A stretch of DNA of 5,555 bases from NCBI GenBank assembly GCA_900556965.1, contig USQV01000081.1, forward strand, positions 1 through 5,555, read 5' to 3'. A program made the position numbers and the translations under genes. The notes below the pieces were generated by a model, which saw only the letters and a program-made list of their open reading frames with translations, had not been told where the DNA came from and made no database searches. The DNA is from an uncultured Clostridium sp. Lineage in GTDB: Bacteria; Bacillota_A; Clostridia; Lachnospirales; Lachnospiraceae. Positions 1 through 5,555 of this stretch are shown here, one piece after another; within the stretch, counting starts at the first letter, position 1; the number at the start of each line of letters is the position of its first letter.

Positions 1-344
1 CGGTTCTTCCAGATCAGACAGACTCCCGTATAAACCTGATGGGAATGCCCGGAAATTTCCCGGATCATCCCGGCAGCCTCCTCATGGCTTTCCGGCTTTC
101 CTAATATTTTACCATGGATCGAAACTACGGTATCCGAACCGATGATGATGGTTTTATCTCCCTCAGTCCTTGCGATATCCGCTGCCTTTTGGGAAGCCAG
201 CTCCATCACGACCTCCGCCGGGATGTCTGAGGTGATCTGTTCTTTTACATGGCTGGCTGTCACCACCGGATCGATCCCAATCTGCTTAAGCAGATCTTTT
301 CTCCGCGGGGAAGCAGATGCCAGCACGATCTTCCATCCGTTCAT
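1..344 (-). CDS. maf: Maf family nucleotide pyrophosphatase, N-terminal part (3' end beyond the window)
   Basis: Maf proteins are cytoplasmic house-cleaning pyrophosphatases that hydrolyse non-canonical or modified nucleoside triphosphates to monophosphates. They were first described as septum-formation inhibitors. The 114 codons present carry the family hallmarks in order: ASASPRR at residues 9-15 (nucleotide-binding loop), GSDTVV at 69-74 with the likely metal/catalytic Asp71, LGKP at 81-84, and HQVYTGV at 102-108. The family is usually about 190-200 residues, so roughly the last 80 lie outside the window. The ATG at 344 is chosen because AGAGG sits 6 bases upstream (355-351) and the protein begins right at the conserved MxxxKIVLASASPRR-type start. 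Position 35 is Lys where many homologues have Asp before the conserved Glu36, a small departure. The gene follows glyS but lies behind a predicted terminator, so its expression may be partly uncoupled. The family call is secure; the substrate cannot be told from this part. Confidence 0.95.
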   Translation of the reverse strand, partial: MNGWKIVLASASPRRKDLLKQIGIDPVVTASHVKEQITSDIPAEVVMELASQKAADIARTEGDKTIIIGSDTVVSIHGKILGKPESHEEAAGMIREISGHSHQVYTGVCLIWKN

Positions 345-350
345 TACTTT

Positions 351-355
351 CCTCT
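351..355 (-). promoter_or_regulatory. Ribosome binding site of maf
   Basis: AGAGG on the minus strand, 6 bases before the ATG at 344. It fixes the maf start and lies downstream of the predicted terminator, so a message reaching maf would be translated independently of glyS. Confidence 0.7.
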
Positions 356-369
356 CTTTCCTGTTACAT

Positions 370-406
370 AAAAAGACGGCCATCCGCATTATTGCTTCAG
401 GCCGCC
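370..406 (-). terminator. Predicted Rho-independent terminator after glyS
   Basis: On the minus strand GGCGGCC (406-400) can pair with GGCCGTC (381-375). This is a seven-pair stem with one G-U wobble, and a small inner GCA/TGC pairing lies in the 18-base loop. A run of five T follows directly (374-370). This is the layout of an intrinsic terminator, but the T run is short and the loop is long, so termination may be incomplete. The hairpin lies 27 bases after the glyS stop and 25 bases before the maf start. Confidence 0.6.
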
Positions 407-409
407 CCC

Positions 410-428
410 GGGATCAGGAACAGATCCC
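410..428. repeat. Perfect 6-bp inverted repeat just after the glyS stop
   Basis: GGGATC (410-415) and GATCCC (423-428) are exact inverted copies around a 7-base loop. They begin 5 bases after the glyS stop codon. In the glyS message this folds into a short hairpin next to the larger terminator-like hairpin. On the minus strand no T run follows it, so it is not a terminator by itself for this operon. It may stabilise the 3' end, or be chance. Confidence 0.5.
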
Positions 429-432
429 TTTA

Positions 433-1821
433 TTAGAACTCAAATTTCTCATCAAAATATTTTTTAAGCTCTGTGATCGGAATACGCACCTGCTCCATGG
501 TATCTCTGTCGCGAACGGTAACTGCGCCATCGTTTTCGGAATCAAAATCATAGGTTACGCAGAATGGAGTACCGATCTCATCCTGTCTTCTGTATCTCTT
601 ACCGATATTTCCTCTGTCATCAAACTCACAGTTGTAGTATTTGCAAAGCTCTGCATATACCTTCTCTGCGCCGGCATTTAACTTTTTGGAAAGCGGAAGG
701 ATGCCGATCTTAACCGGTGCAAGAGCCGGATGGAAACGAAGAACGGTTCTTACATCTCCCTCTGCCAGCTCCTCCTCATCGTATGCAGAGCACAAAAAGG
801 CCAGTGTCACACGATCAGCGCCCAGTGACGGTTCAATTACATACGGAATATACTTTTCGTTTACCTCGTCATCAAAATAGGACATATCCTGTCCGGAGGT
901 ATTCTGATGCTGTGTCAGGTCATAATCCGTTCTGTCTGCGATTCCCCAGAGCTCGCCCCAGCCAAACGGGAATAAAAATTCAAGGTCTGTCGTTGCCTTA
1001 CTGTAGAAGCAAAGCTCCTCCTGAGAATGGTCGCGGGCACGCATTTCATCCGGCTTGATGCCAAGCTTCTGCAGCCAGTCGATGCAATACTGTTTCCAGT
1101 ATGCGAACCACTCCAGATCCGTTCCCGGCTTGCAGAAGAACTCCAGCTCCATCTGCTCAAACTCTCTGGTACGGAAGGTAAAGTTACCCGGTGTGATCTC
1201 GTTTCGGAAGGATTTACCGATCTGGCCGATACCGAACGGAACCTTCTTTCTGGAGGTTCTCTGAACATTCTTAAAGTTAACGAAGATACCCTGAGCTGTC
1301 TCCGGTCTTAAATAAACCGTATTTTTTGCGTCCTCTGTAACACCCTGGAAGGTCTTAAACATAAGGTTAAACTGGCGGATATCCGTAAAGTCATGTTTTC
1401 CGCAGCTCGGGCAGACGATATTATTATCGTCGATAAACTTCTTCATTTCCTCCTGGCTCCAGCCATCCACTGAGGTCTCCGGCTCGATCCCTTTTTCTGC
1501 CATATAATCCTCGATCAGCTTATCGGCGCGGAAGCGCTCCTTACATGCCTTACAGTCCATAAGAGGATCGGAGAAGCCGCCGATATGTCCGGATGCCACC
1601 CATGTCTGGGAATTCATAAGGATCGCACAGTCAACGCCTACGTTGTACGGGCTCTCCTGAATGAATTTTTTCCACCATGCACGCTTAACATTATTTTTAA
1701 GCTCAACACCAAGATTTCCGTAATCCCATGTATTCGCAAGTCCACCATAGATCTCTGAACCCGGATACACAAATCCTCTGGATTTCGCAAGAGCTACGAT
1801 TTTTTCCATTGTCTTTTCCAT
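433..1821 (-). CDS. glyS: Glycyl-tRNA synthetase, single-chain (alpha2, class IIa) type
   Basis: This enzyme charges tRNA-Gly with glycine using ATP, in the cytoplasm. The 462-residue length is normal for the homodimeric bacterial GlyRS (also called glyQS), which differs from the alpha2beta2 enzyme of proteobacteria. Visible landmarks: an N-terminal [15 protein letters not shown] segment (13-27); two CxxC pairs, C90/C93 and C137/C140, that would form a zinc-ribbon-like insertion; YLRPETAQG at 170-178; class II motif 2 at about 205-229 with FRNEI and [17 protein letters not shown] at 295-302 in the glycine pocket region; motif 3 around E330-GADRV (334-338); and an anticodon-binding domain from about 368 to the end. 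The start at 1821 has AGGAG 7 bases upstream. MEKTMEK gives a second possible start at Met5, but the first fits the binding site better. The gene lies 50 bases after the lipoprotein gene, with no room for a T-box leader, so it is probably expressed from the shared upstream transcript. Confidence 0.98.
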   Translation of the reverse strand: MEKTMEKIVALAKSRGFVYPGSEIYGGLANTWDYGNLGVELKNNVKRAWWKKFIQESPYNVGVDCAILMNSQTWVASGHIGGFSDPLMDCKACKERFRADKLIEDYMAEKGIEPETSVDGWSQEEMKKFIDDNNIVCPSCGKHDFTDIRQFNLMFKTFQGVTEDAKNTVYLRPETAQGIFVNFKNVQRTSRKKVPFGIGQIGKSFRNEITPGNFTFRTREFEQMELEFFCKPGTDLEWFAYWKQYCIDWLQKLGIKPDEMRARDHSQEELCFYSKATTDLEFLFPFGWGELWGIADRTDYDLTQHQNTSGQDMSYFDDEVNEKYIPYVIEPSLGADRVTLAFLCSAYDEEELAEGDVRTVLRFHPALAPVKIGILPLSKKLNAGAEKVYAELCKYYNCEFDDRGNIGKRYRRQDEIGTPFCVTYDFDSENDGAVTVRDRDTMEQVRIPITELKKYFDEKFEF

Positions 1822-1828
1822 AACATCT

Positions 1829-1833
1829 CTCCT
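1829..1833 (-). promoter_or_regulatory. Ribosome binding site of glyS
   Basis: AGGAG on the minus strand, 7 bases before the ATG at 1821. The spacing favours Met1 over the in-frame Met5 as the start. Confidence 0.75.
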
Positions 1834-1871
1834 TTTTCCACAAATTTTTATAAACTCCGGTCTCCCGGTGA

Positions 1872-2501
1872 TTATTTAAATATAATATAGCTTTCTGTGT
1901 CGGAAGAAACTCTTGCTTCACATTTACCGGTCAGCTCCACACCCTCAGACACATACCGGATCGCACCGTCTGTTCGGATCACCGCACTGCCATCTAAGCG
2001 TGCCACCTTTAAACGTGATTTTTTCCTGACACTGTCTGCGGATACTGATTTTTTATCTGATGACACAAGCTTGAGTCCATCCATGTATCCGGCTGATACC
2101 GCCTGCTCCATATCCATCACGGAAAGATCCTCCAATCGGATCTGACTCTCCTCATCCGGATACTCCTCCGTAAATTTTATATAGGAATCCGCATCCCTAA
2201 AATCGAGTACCAGCTTTGCCGTTCCGTCTAAGATCTCACATTCCCTGATGGATACCGGCACATCTTCTCCGGAGCCTCCGTTAAAGTCCGCAAGGAGGTT
2301 TTCTACATATTCACGAAGCTCCGTCTCGTCATAAATATCCCCGCTGCAGTCCTCGATCACCGCAGAGGTCACGGTTCCTTCCCCTGTAATATAAAGGCTG
2401 TCCTCTGTCGGCGCAAACCCTTCACCGCTTCCTGTCCGGCTGCAGCCCGTCACTGCTAACAGGGCAGCCAGCAGTACGATTCCTTTTTTACCTATTCTCA
2501 T
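1872..2501 (-). CDS. Predicted lipoprotein of unknown function (recO-glyS intergenic gene)
   Basis: I do not recognise a named family. The 209-residue product starts with a lipoprotein signal peptide: basic MRIGKK, a hydrophobic stretch to about residue 17, then lipobox VTGC with the lipidated Cys at 20. It should be anchored on the outer face of the cytoplasmic membrane. A Gly/Ser-rich linker follows (about 21-29). The remainder is acidic and apparently soluble. Predicted by eye, it has strand-like [17 protein letters not shown] (35-51), a helix around 57-72 ([16 protein letters not shown]), strands near 82-102, and a basic patch [15 protein letters not shown] (157-171) before a strand-rich end. 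There are no catalytic motifs and no other membrane segments. Another in-frame ATG at 2525 would add eight residues, but it lacks a Shine-Dalgarno; the ATG at 2501 has AGAGG and places the signal peptide correctly. It lies 35 bases after recO and 50 before glyS, so it is probably cotranscribed with both. Confidence 0.88.
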   Translation of the reverse strand: MRIGKKGIVLLAALLAVTGCSRTGSGEGFAPTEDSLYITGEGTVTSAVIEDCSGDIYDETELREYVENLLADFNGGSGEDVPVSIRECEILDGTAKLVLDFRDADSYIKFTEEYPDEESQIRLEDLSVMDMEQAVSAGYMDGLKLVSSDKKSVSADSVRKKSRLKVARLDGSAVIRTDGAIRYVSEGVELTGKCEARVSSDTESYIIFK

Positions 2502-2505
2502 ATTT

Positions 2506-2510
2506 CCTCT
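2506..2510 (-). promoter_or_regulatory. Ribosome binding site that decides the lipoprotein start
   Basis: AGAGG on the minus strand, 4 bases before the ATG at 2501. The longer in-frame candidate at 2525 is preceded only by an A-rich stretch with no Shine-Dalgarno. The shorter start also puts the basic residues of the signal peptide at the very N-terminus. The spacing is slightly short. Confidence 0.65.
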
Positions 2511-2536
2511 ACAATTTTCACTCATTCGTCTTTTTC

Positions 2537-3196
2537 TTACGTAACATTATCCACAAGTGTCCCCAAAATGTCAAGGGAATGGAAGGTTTTATCAATAAAT
2601 CTTTTTTTATTCTCCTCTACACACCGTACAAACTGCAGCAGCACCGGCTCGGAAAGTGTAAATGTATACAGCTTCTCTACCGGAGAGCTTAAAACATACT
2701 CCCACGCATAGATCGTGGATTCCTCCAGTCTCCCGAGTGGATATTCCATGTATTCGCCGTTTATCTCCATGAGCTTTAGTTCAAATACCGCCTTGACCAG
2801 CCGGTTTGGGATCGCCTTCTTTAGCAGCGCCCTCATGGACTGGTATAAGAGCTTCAGTGCTTCCGTGGATTCCACATTCTCTCTCCCGTAGTAATCCGCA
2901 AATTCCAGAAAATAAGATCCGTAGCAGGCCGCCTCCATATCTCCCGCAATATCACGGAAATAATTCCGGATCTCTGCACCGGCAAGCGTATAGGAATCTC
3001 TGCCCTCAAAAAGCCGAAATTCCCCAAAGACAAACGGGCCGGAACAAGCCATCAGCTGGTTTCCCGGCCTTCTGGCTCCTCTCGCGAAAGCGGTTATCTT
3101 TCCCCGCTCGCAGGTAAGGATCACAAGCCTTCGATCATACTCTCCCGCAGGCGCGGCCTTTAACACCATCCCGGTCACACTGATCTGCTCCCTCAT
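2537..3196 (-). CDS. recO: DNA repair protein RecO, short form without the zinc module
   Basis: RecO binds single-stranded DNA and SSB, anneals complementary strands and, with RecR, loads RecA in the RecF pathway of gap repair. The N-terminal OB fold occupies about residues 1-80, with the recognisable EYDRRLVILTCERGKITAFARGARRP core (19-44). A helical region follows (about 85-145). The C-terminal helices include YVLSSPVEKLYTFTLSE (167-183) and DKTFHSLDILGTL (202-214). The 219 residues are shorter than the usual 240-260. The reason is visible: between ELKLMEINGEYMEYP (139-153) and ESTIYAWEYVLSS (159-171) there are only five residues, where many RecO proteins carry a four-cysteine zinc-binding insert. 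The only cysteines (29, 51, 91, 192) are scattered. The start lies 12 bases after the era stop. The only Shine-Dalgarno-like sequence is an AGGG overlapping that stop codon, which suggests translational coupling to era. Confidence 0.95.
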   Translation of the reverse strand: MREQISVTGMVLKAAPAGEYDRRLVILTCERGKITAFARGARRPGNQLMACSGPFVFGEFRLFEGRDSYTLAGAEIRNYFRDIAGDMEAACYGSYFLEFADYYGRENVESTEALKLLYQSMRALLKKAIPNRLVKAVFELKLMEINGEYMEYPLGRLEESTIYAWEYVLSSPVEKLYTFTLSEPVLLQFVRCVEENKKRFIDKTFHSLDILGTLVDNVT

Positions 3197-3208
3197 ATTA
3201 TATCATCC

Positions 3209-4111
3209 CTAAATATCCTTCGGATTATATCCGTAATTCTTCATATAAAGCTCACTGTCGCGCCATTCCTTGCGGACCTTGACCCACAGCTTCAAATTAA
3301 CCTTTGCATCCATGAGATTTTCGATCTCGATCCGGGCCGATGTACCGATCCTCTTTAACATGGCGCCGCCTTTGCCGATGATGATCCCCTTATGGGATTC
3401 CCTCTCACAGACAATGGTAGCCTCGATATCAAAGATCCCATTGTCACGCTCTGTCATACGTTCGATCACAACGGCGATCCCATGAGGGATCTCATCCGAC
3501 ATCATCCGAAGCGCCTTCTCACGGATCAGCTCCGATGCGATCTGGCGCATAGGCTGATCTGTCACCGTATCTTCGTCATAATACTGCGGCCCCTCCGGAA
3601 GATACTGGAAAATCGTGTGGATCAGAGTATCCGTGTTGGTTTTTTTCATTGCGGAAACCGGTATGATCTCCTTAAACCGGTACACGTCCTTATAGGTATC
3701 GATCGTTTTTAAAATGTCCTCTTTCTTTACCGTATCGGTTTTGTTGATAACAAGGATCACCGGTGTCTTTACCTTAGACAGTACCTGTAAAATATACTGC
3801 TCTCCGGCACCGATATAGGTTCCGGGCTCTACCAGCCAGAGGATCACGTCGACCTCCTTTAAGGTATGCTCTGCAACATTTACCATATATTCGCCGAGCT
3901 TATTCTTTGCCTTGTGGATTCCCGGGGTATCCAAAAAAATGATCTGTCCGCGTTCGTCTGTATAAACGGTCTGGATCCTGTTTCTGGTCGTCTGCGGCTT
4001 TTCTGATGTGATGGCGATCTTCTGTCCGATCAGATGGTTCATCAGTGTAGACTTGCCGACATTCGGGCGGCCGATCAGTGTCACAAAGCCGGATCTGTAT
4101 TTTTTACTCAT
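3209..4111 (-). CDS. era: GTPase Era
   Basis: Era is an essential-type GTPase that binds the 3' end of 16S rRNA and assists maturation of the 30S subunit, at or near the membrane. At 300 residues it has the normal family length. The G domain shows every GTP-binding motif: G1 GRPNVGKST (14-22), the G2 region TSEKPQTTRN (35-44), G3 DTPG (61-64), G4 NKTD (123-126) and G5 SAM (153-155). The C-terminal KH RNA-binding domain contains KGIIIGKGGAMLKRIG (241-256), with its GxxG-type loop, followed by VNLKLWVKVRKEWR (271-284). The start at 4111 is supported by AGGAGG 4 bases upstream and by the conserved MSxKxxSGFV opening. It lies 26 bases after the M16C peptidase and 12 before recO. An era-recO pair is common in Firmicutes. 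Nothing is missing or unusual. Confidence 0.99.
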   Translation of the reverse strand: MSKKYRSGFVTLIGRPNVGKSTLMNHLIGQKIAITSEKPQTTRNRIQTVYTDERGQIIFLDTPGIHKAKNKLGEYMVNVAEHTLKEVDVILWLVEPGTYIGAGEQYILQVLSKVKTPVILVINKTDTVKKEDILKTIDTYKDVYRFKEIIPVSAMKKTNTDTLIHTIFQYLPEGPQYYDEDTVTDQPMRQIASELIREKALRMMSDEIPHGIAVVIERMTERDNGIFDIEATIVCERESHKGIIIGKGGAMLKRIGTSARIEIENLMDAKVNLKLWVKVRKEWRDSELYMKNYGYNPKDI

Positions 4112-4115
4112 TTTT

Positions 4116-4121
4116 CCTCCT
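4116..4121 (-). promoter_or_regulatory. Strong ribosome binding site of era
   Basis: A full AGGAGG on the minus strand, 4 bases before the era ATG at 4111. It is the best consensus site in the window and implies independent, efficient translation initiation for era within the operon. Confidence 0.8.
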
Positions 4122-4137
4122 GTGTCCGGTCCTGCCC

Positions 4138-5555
4138 CTACTTGGCATCTCCGGTCTGGTTTCCATTGTATAAAGGAAGGATCTCACCGAACATTTCCCG
4201 ATCCGCCTTGATCTTGTCTTCATTTCCGATGGCACAGACGGATCCCGTCTTTAATATCGCACGAACGATTCCTGCCAATGCACGGATATCCTCTACGGTA
4301 ACGGAAAGAACTTCTTCCCTTTCCTTCTTTAACATCTCATCCGTCACTTTGGAGTACCATGCAGACAGTCCTCTTGATCCCTTTAAGGACGGTGTCAGTG
4401 GGGTATCCATATCGCTTATGGTACCGATGACATACTTGGTCATATCTCTCTCGTCTGCGCTGAAATTCTCCAGATATTCCGGAATTCCTTCATATATCTT
4501 GTTGCTTTCCCCCACATTGGGATCTCTGTAGGATACGAAATATCCCTCACCGGATCTGCCGATCCCGCTCATGCATCCATACGCACCGCCCTTAACGCGG
4601 ATATTGATCCATAAATAGTCGTAGCTCAGCATGATCTTTAATATGCGGAGCGCTCCTGTGTATTTATAGCCGCTGCCTGCAAAGGTACCGCAGCGTGCCA
4701 CATAATTGACCTTTGAGGAGGAGGTAAAGCCTTCATTTTTATTTCCCTTCGGAGCATGGAATGCATATACCTTTCCTGTTCCCTCCGGAAGCACTGTCGT
4801 CAATGCTTTCATTGCCGCCGGCAGGCTTGAAAATCCGTTTTCATCTGCCGTGTAGCTGATCGTCATATTTTCTTTTGTTAAGAGCTTTTCAATGACACGC
4901 TTTAAGCCATCGATGATTCCCTGCTTTTCCGAATCAAAATCCCGTGTCCATTTTTCCAGATACTGATAATATCCGATCCCGCCGGTCATATCGTTAAAAT
5001 AGGAGGTATCGGAAAAATAGGAGGTGGCCCGTGCCACAGCCGCCGAATGTCCGGAGCCCATAAGCTTCATCTGTCCCTTAGATTTTGCTTCATTTAAGAT
5101 CTCTTTCAGGCGTTTTTCATCTTCAAGTACTGACTCGGTGAAGATCTCCGCCAGAATATCAAAGCCAAAGCCCAGCTTTTCATAGAGGACCCGTGCGCTG
5201 GCCACAAACACACCGGTAAATCCGCCGGTTTTCAGATCCGGATATGAGGTTACGGAAAACGTGATCCCGCCACTGTTTAAAAAGATCTCGCTGCTCAGAT
5301 CACTGTAGGAATGACGGGCAGTATCAACGTAGCCCAGAACGGATTTTAAAAGGCCGAGATACGGAAGGTCTTCCATAGGAATGCGGTCTGTATTGAACAG
5401 GACTCTCAGATAACCGATCCCGGAAGTAAACATATCATGGCGGATCACCGGAATACCGTCAATGTTTGTTTCTTCAAAGATCAGCTTTGCAGGCTCTCTC
5501 CCGATATCCTCACGGTTAAGCATGGGAATCTTTTCCAGATCCTCCTTCGGGGATG
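4138..5555 (-). CDS. M16C family (insulinase/PreP-like) metallopeptidase, C-terminal part (5' end beyond the window)
   Basis: M16C peptidases are about 970-residue, zinc-dependent, clam-shaped enzymes that degrade peptides; the organellar relatives PreP/Cym1 clear presequences. The window holds the last 471 codons. The frame stays open to the window edge, continuing upstream of the internal ATG at 5523 with SPKEDLEKIP, so that ATG is not the true start. The catalytic HxxEH half is therefore not visible. Counting from the Met at 5523, the part present runs from the linker (IPMLNREDIGREPAKL) through two M16 half-domains. It includes the signature RVKGGAYG (309-316) followed by SYRDPN (331-336), the C-terminal substrate-binding segment that completes the active site in M16 enzymes. 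No signal sequence can be judged. The TAG at 4140 lies 26 bases before era, so the two are probably cotranscribed. Family assignment is firm; the physiological substrate is unknown. Confidence 0.95.
   Translation of the reverse strand, partial: SPKEDLEKIPMLNREDIGREPAKLIFEETNIDGIPVIRHDMFTSGIGYLRVLFNTDRIPMEDLPYLGLLKSVLGYVDTARHSYSDLSSEIFLNSGGITFSVTSYPDLKTGGFTGVFVASARVLYEKLGFGFDILAEIFTESVLEDEKRLKEILNEAKSKGQMKLMGSGHSAAVARATSYFSDTSYFNDMTGGIGYYQYLEKWTRDFDSEKQGIIDGLKRVIEKLLTKENMTISYTADENGFSSLPAAMKALTTVLPEGTGKVYAFHAPKGNKNEGFTSSSKVNYVARCGTFAGSGYKYTGALRILKIMLSYDYLWINIRVKGGAYGCMSGIGRSGEGYFVSYRDPNVGESNKIYEGIPEYLENFSADERDMTKYVIGTISDMDTPLTPSLKGSRGLSAWYSKVTDEMLKKEREEVLSVTVEDIRALAGIVRAILKTGSVCAIGNEDKIKADREMFGEILPLYNGNQTGDAK

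Noticed and set aside
142..681. Long plus-strand open frame of 179 codons across maf and glyS
   Set aside because: It runs antisense to two clearly recognisable genes, covers the terminator gap, has no plausible protein character and no clear ribosome binding site. It is a shadow of the minus-strand genes, as are the other plus-strand frames.
1857..1868. CCGG-GAGA-CCGG hairpin with a GNRA tetraloop between the lipoprotein gene and glyS
   Set aside because: The stem is only four pairs, cannot be extended cleanly and has no T run after it. It is too weak to call a terminator or a regulatory structure.
1845..1890. AT-rich TATATTATATTT and TTTATAAAAATT stretches as a promoter for glyS
   Set aside because: I could not find a TTGACA-like -35 at proper spacing for any of the possible -10 boxes. 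The first stretch is coding sequence for the lipoprotein C-terminus.
2502..2525. Longer lipoprotein start at 2525 (eight extra residues)
   Set aside because: It has no Shine-Dalgarno, and it puts a non-typical SENCRGN stretch ahead of the signal peptide. The ATG at 2501 has AGAGG and a standard lipoprotein signal layout.
3197..3202. Perfect TATAAT (minus strand) just before recO, as a possible -10 promoter element
   Set aside because: No -35-like hexamer lies 16-18 bases upstream, and transcription from it would begin inside the recO coding sequence. It is probably a chance AT-rich gap.
5521..5523. ATG at 5523 as the start of the M16 gene
   Set aside because: The reading frame is open to the window edge and encodes the conserved linker SPKEDLEKIP upstream. 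The remaining 461 codons would be only the non-catalytic half of an M16C enzyme.

Overview
The window is a compact block of chromosomal housekeeping genes, all on the minus strand, so it reads right to left. In transcription order it holds: the C-terminal part of an M16C (insulinase/PreP-type) metallopeptidase (5555-4138, entering from outside the window), era (4111-3209), recO (3196-2537), a small predicted lipoprotein of unknown function (2501-1872), single-chain glycyl-tRNA synthetase (1821-433) and the first 114 codons of maf (344-1, leaving the window). There are no RNA genes, mobile elements, CRISPR arrays or gene-free stretches. The largest gap is the 88 bases between glyS and maf.

The likely source is a low-to-mid GC Firmicute of class Clostridia, most probably Lachnospiraceae. 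Four points support this: the era-recO-glyS order, the one-chain alpha2 type of GlyRS, purine-rich AGGAGG-like ribosome binding sites, and a short RecO whose tail reads like those of gut Lachnospiraceae. The family assignment comes from remembered gene order and protein character, not from a database comparison.

The first five genes are separated by only 26, 12, 35 and 50 bases, and I see no terminator or convincing promoter between them. They look like one transcript. It joins ribosome assembly (Era), recombinational repair (RecO), an envelope lipoprotein and tRNA charging (GlyRS), the kind of growth-linked mixture common in this lineage. After the glyS stop there is a perfect 6-bp inverted repeat, then a GC-rich hairpin with a T run that looks like a Rho-independent terminator. 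maf starts only about 25 bases further on, so it probably depends on readthrough, on processed message, or on a promoter I cannot recognise.

Most of the region is ordinary. The points worth a second look are the uncharacterised lipoprotein lodged between recO and glyS, the loss of the cysteine (zinc) module from RecO, the lack of room for a T-box leader before glyS, and the terminator-like structure before maf. I found no sign of a novel defence, mobile or otherwise exotic system.
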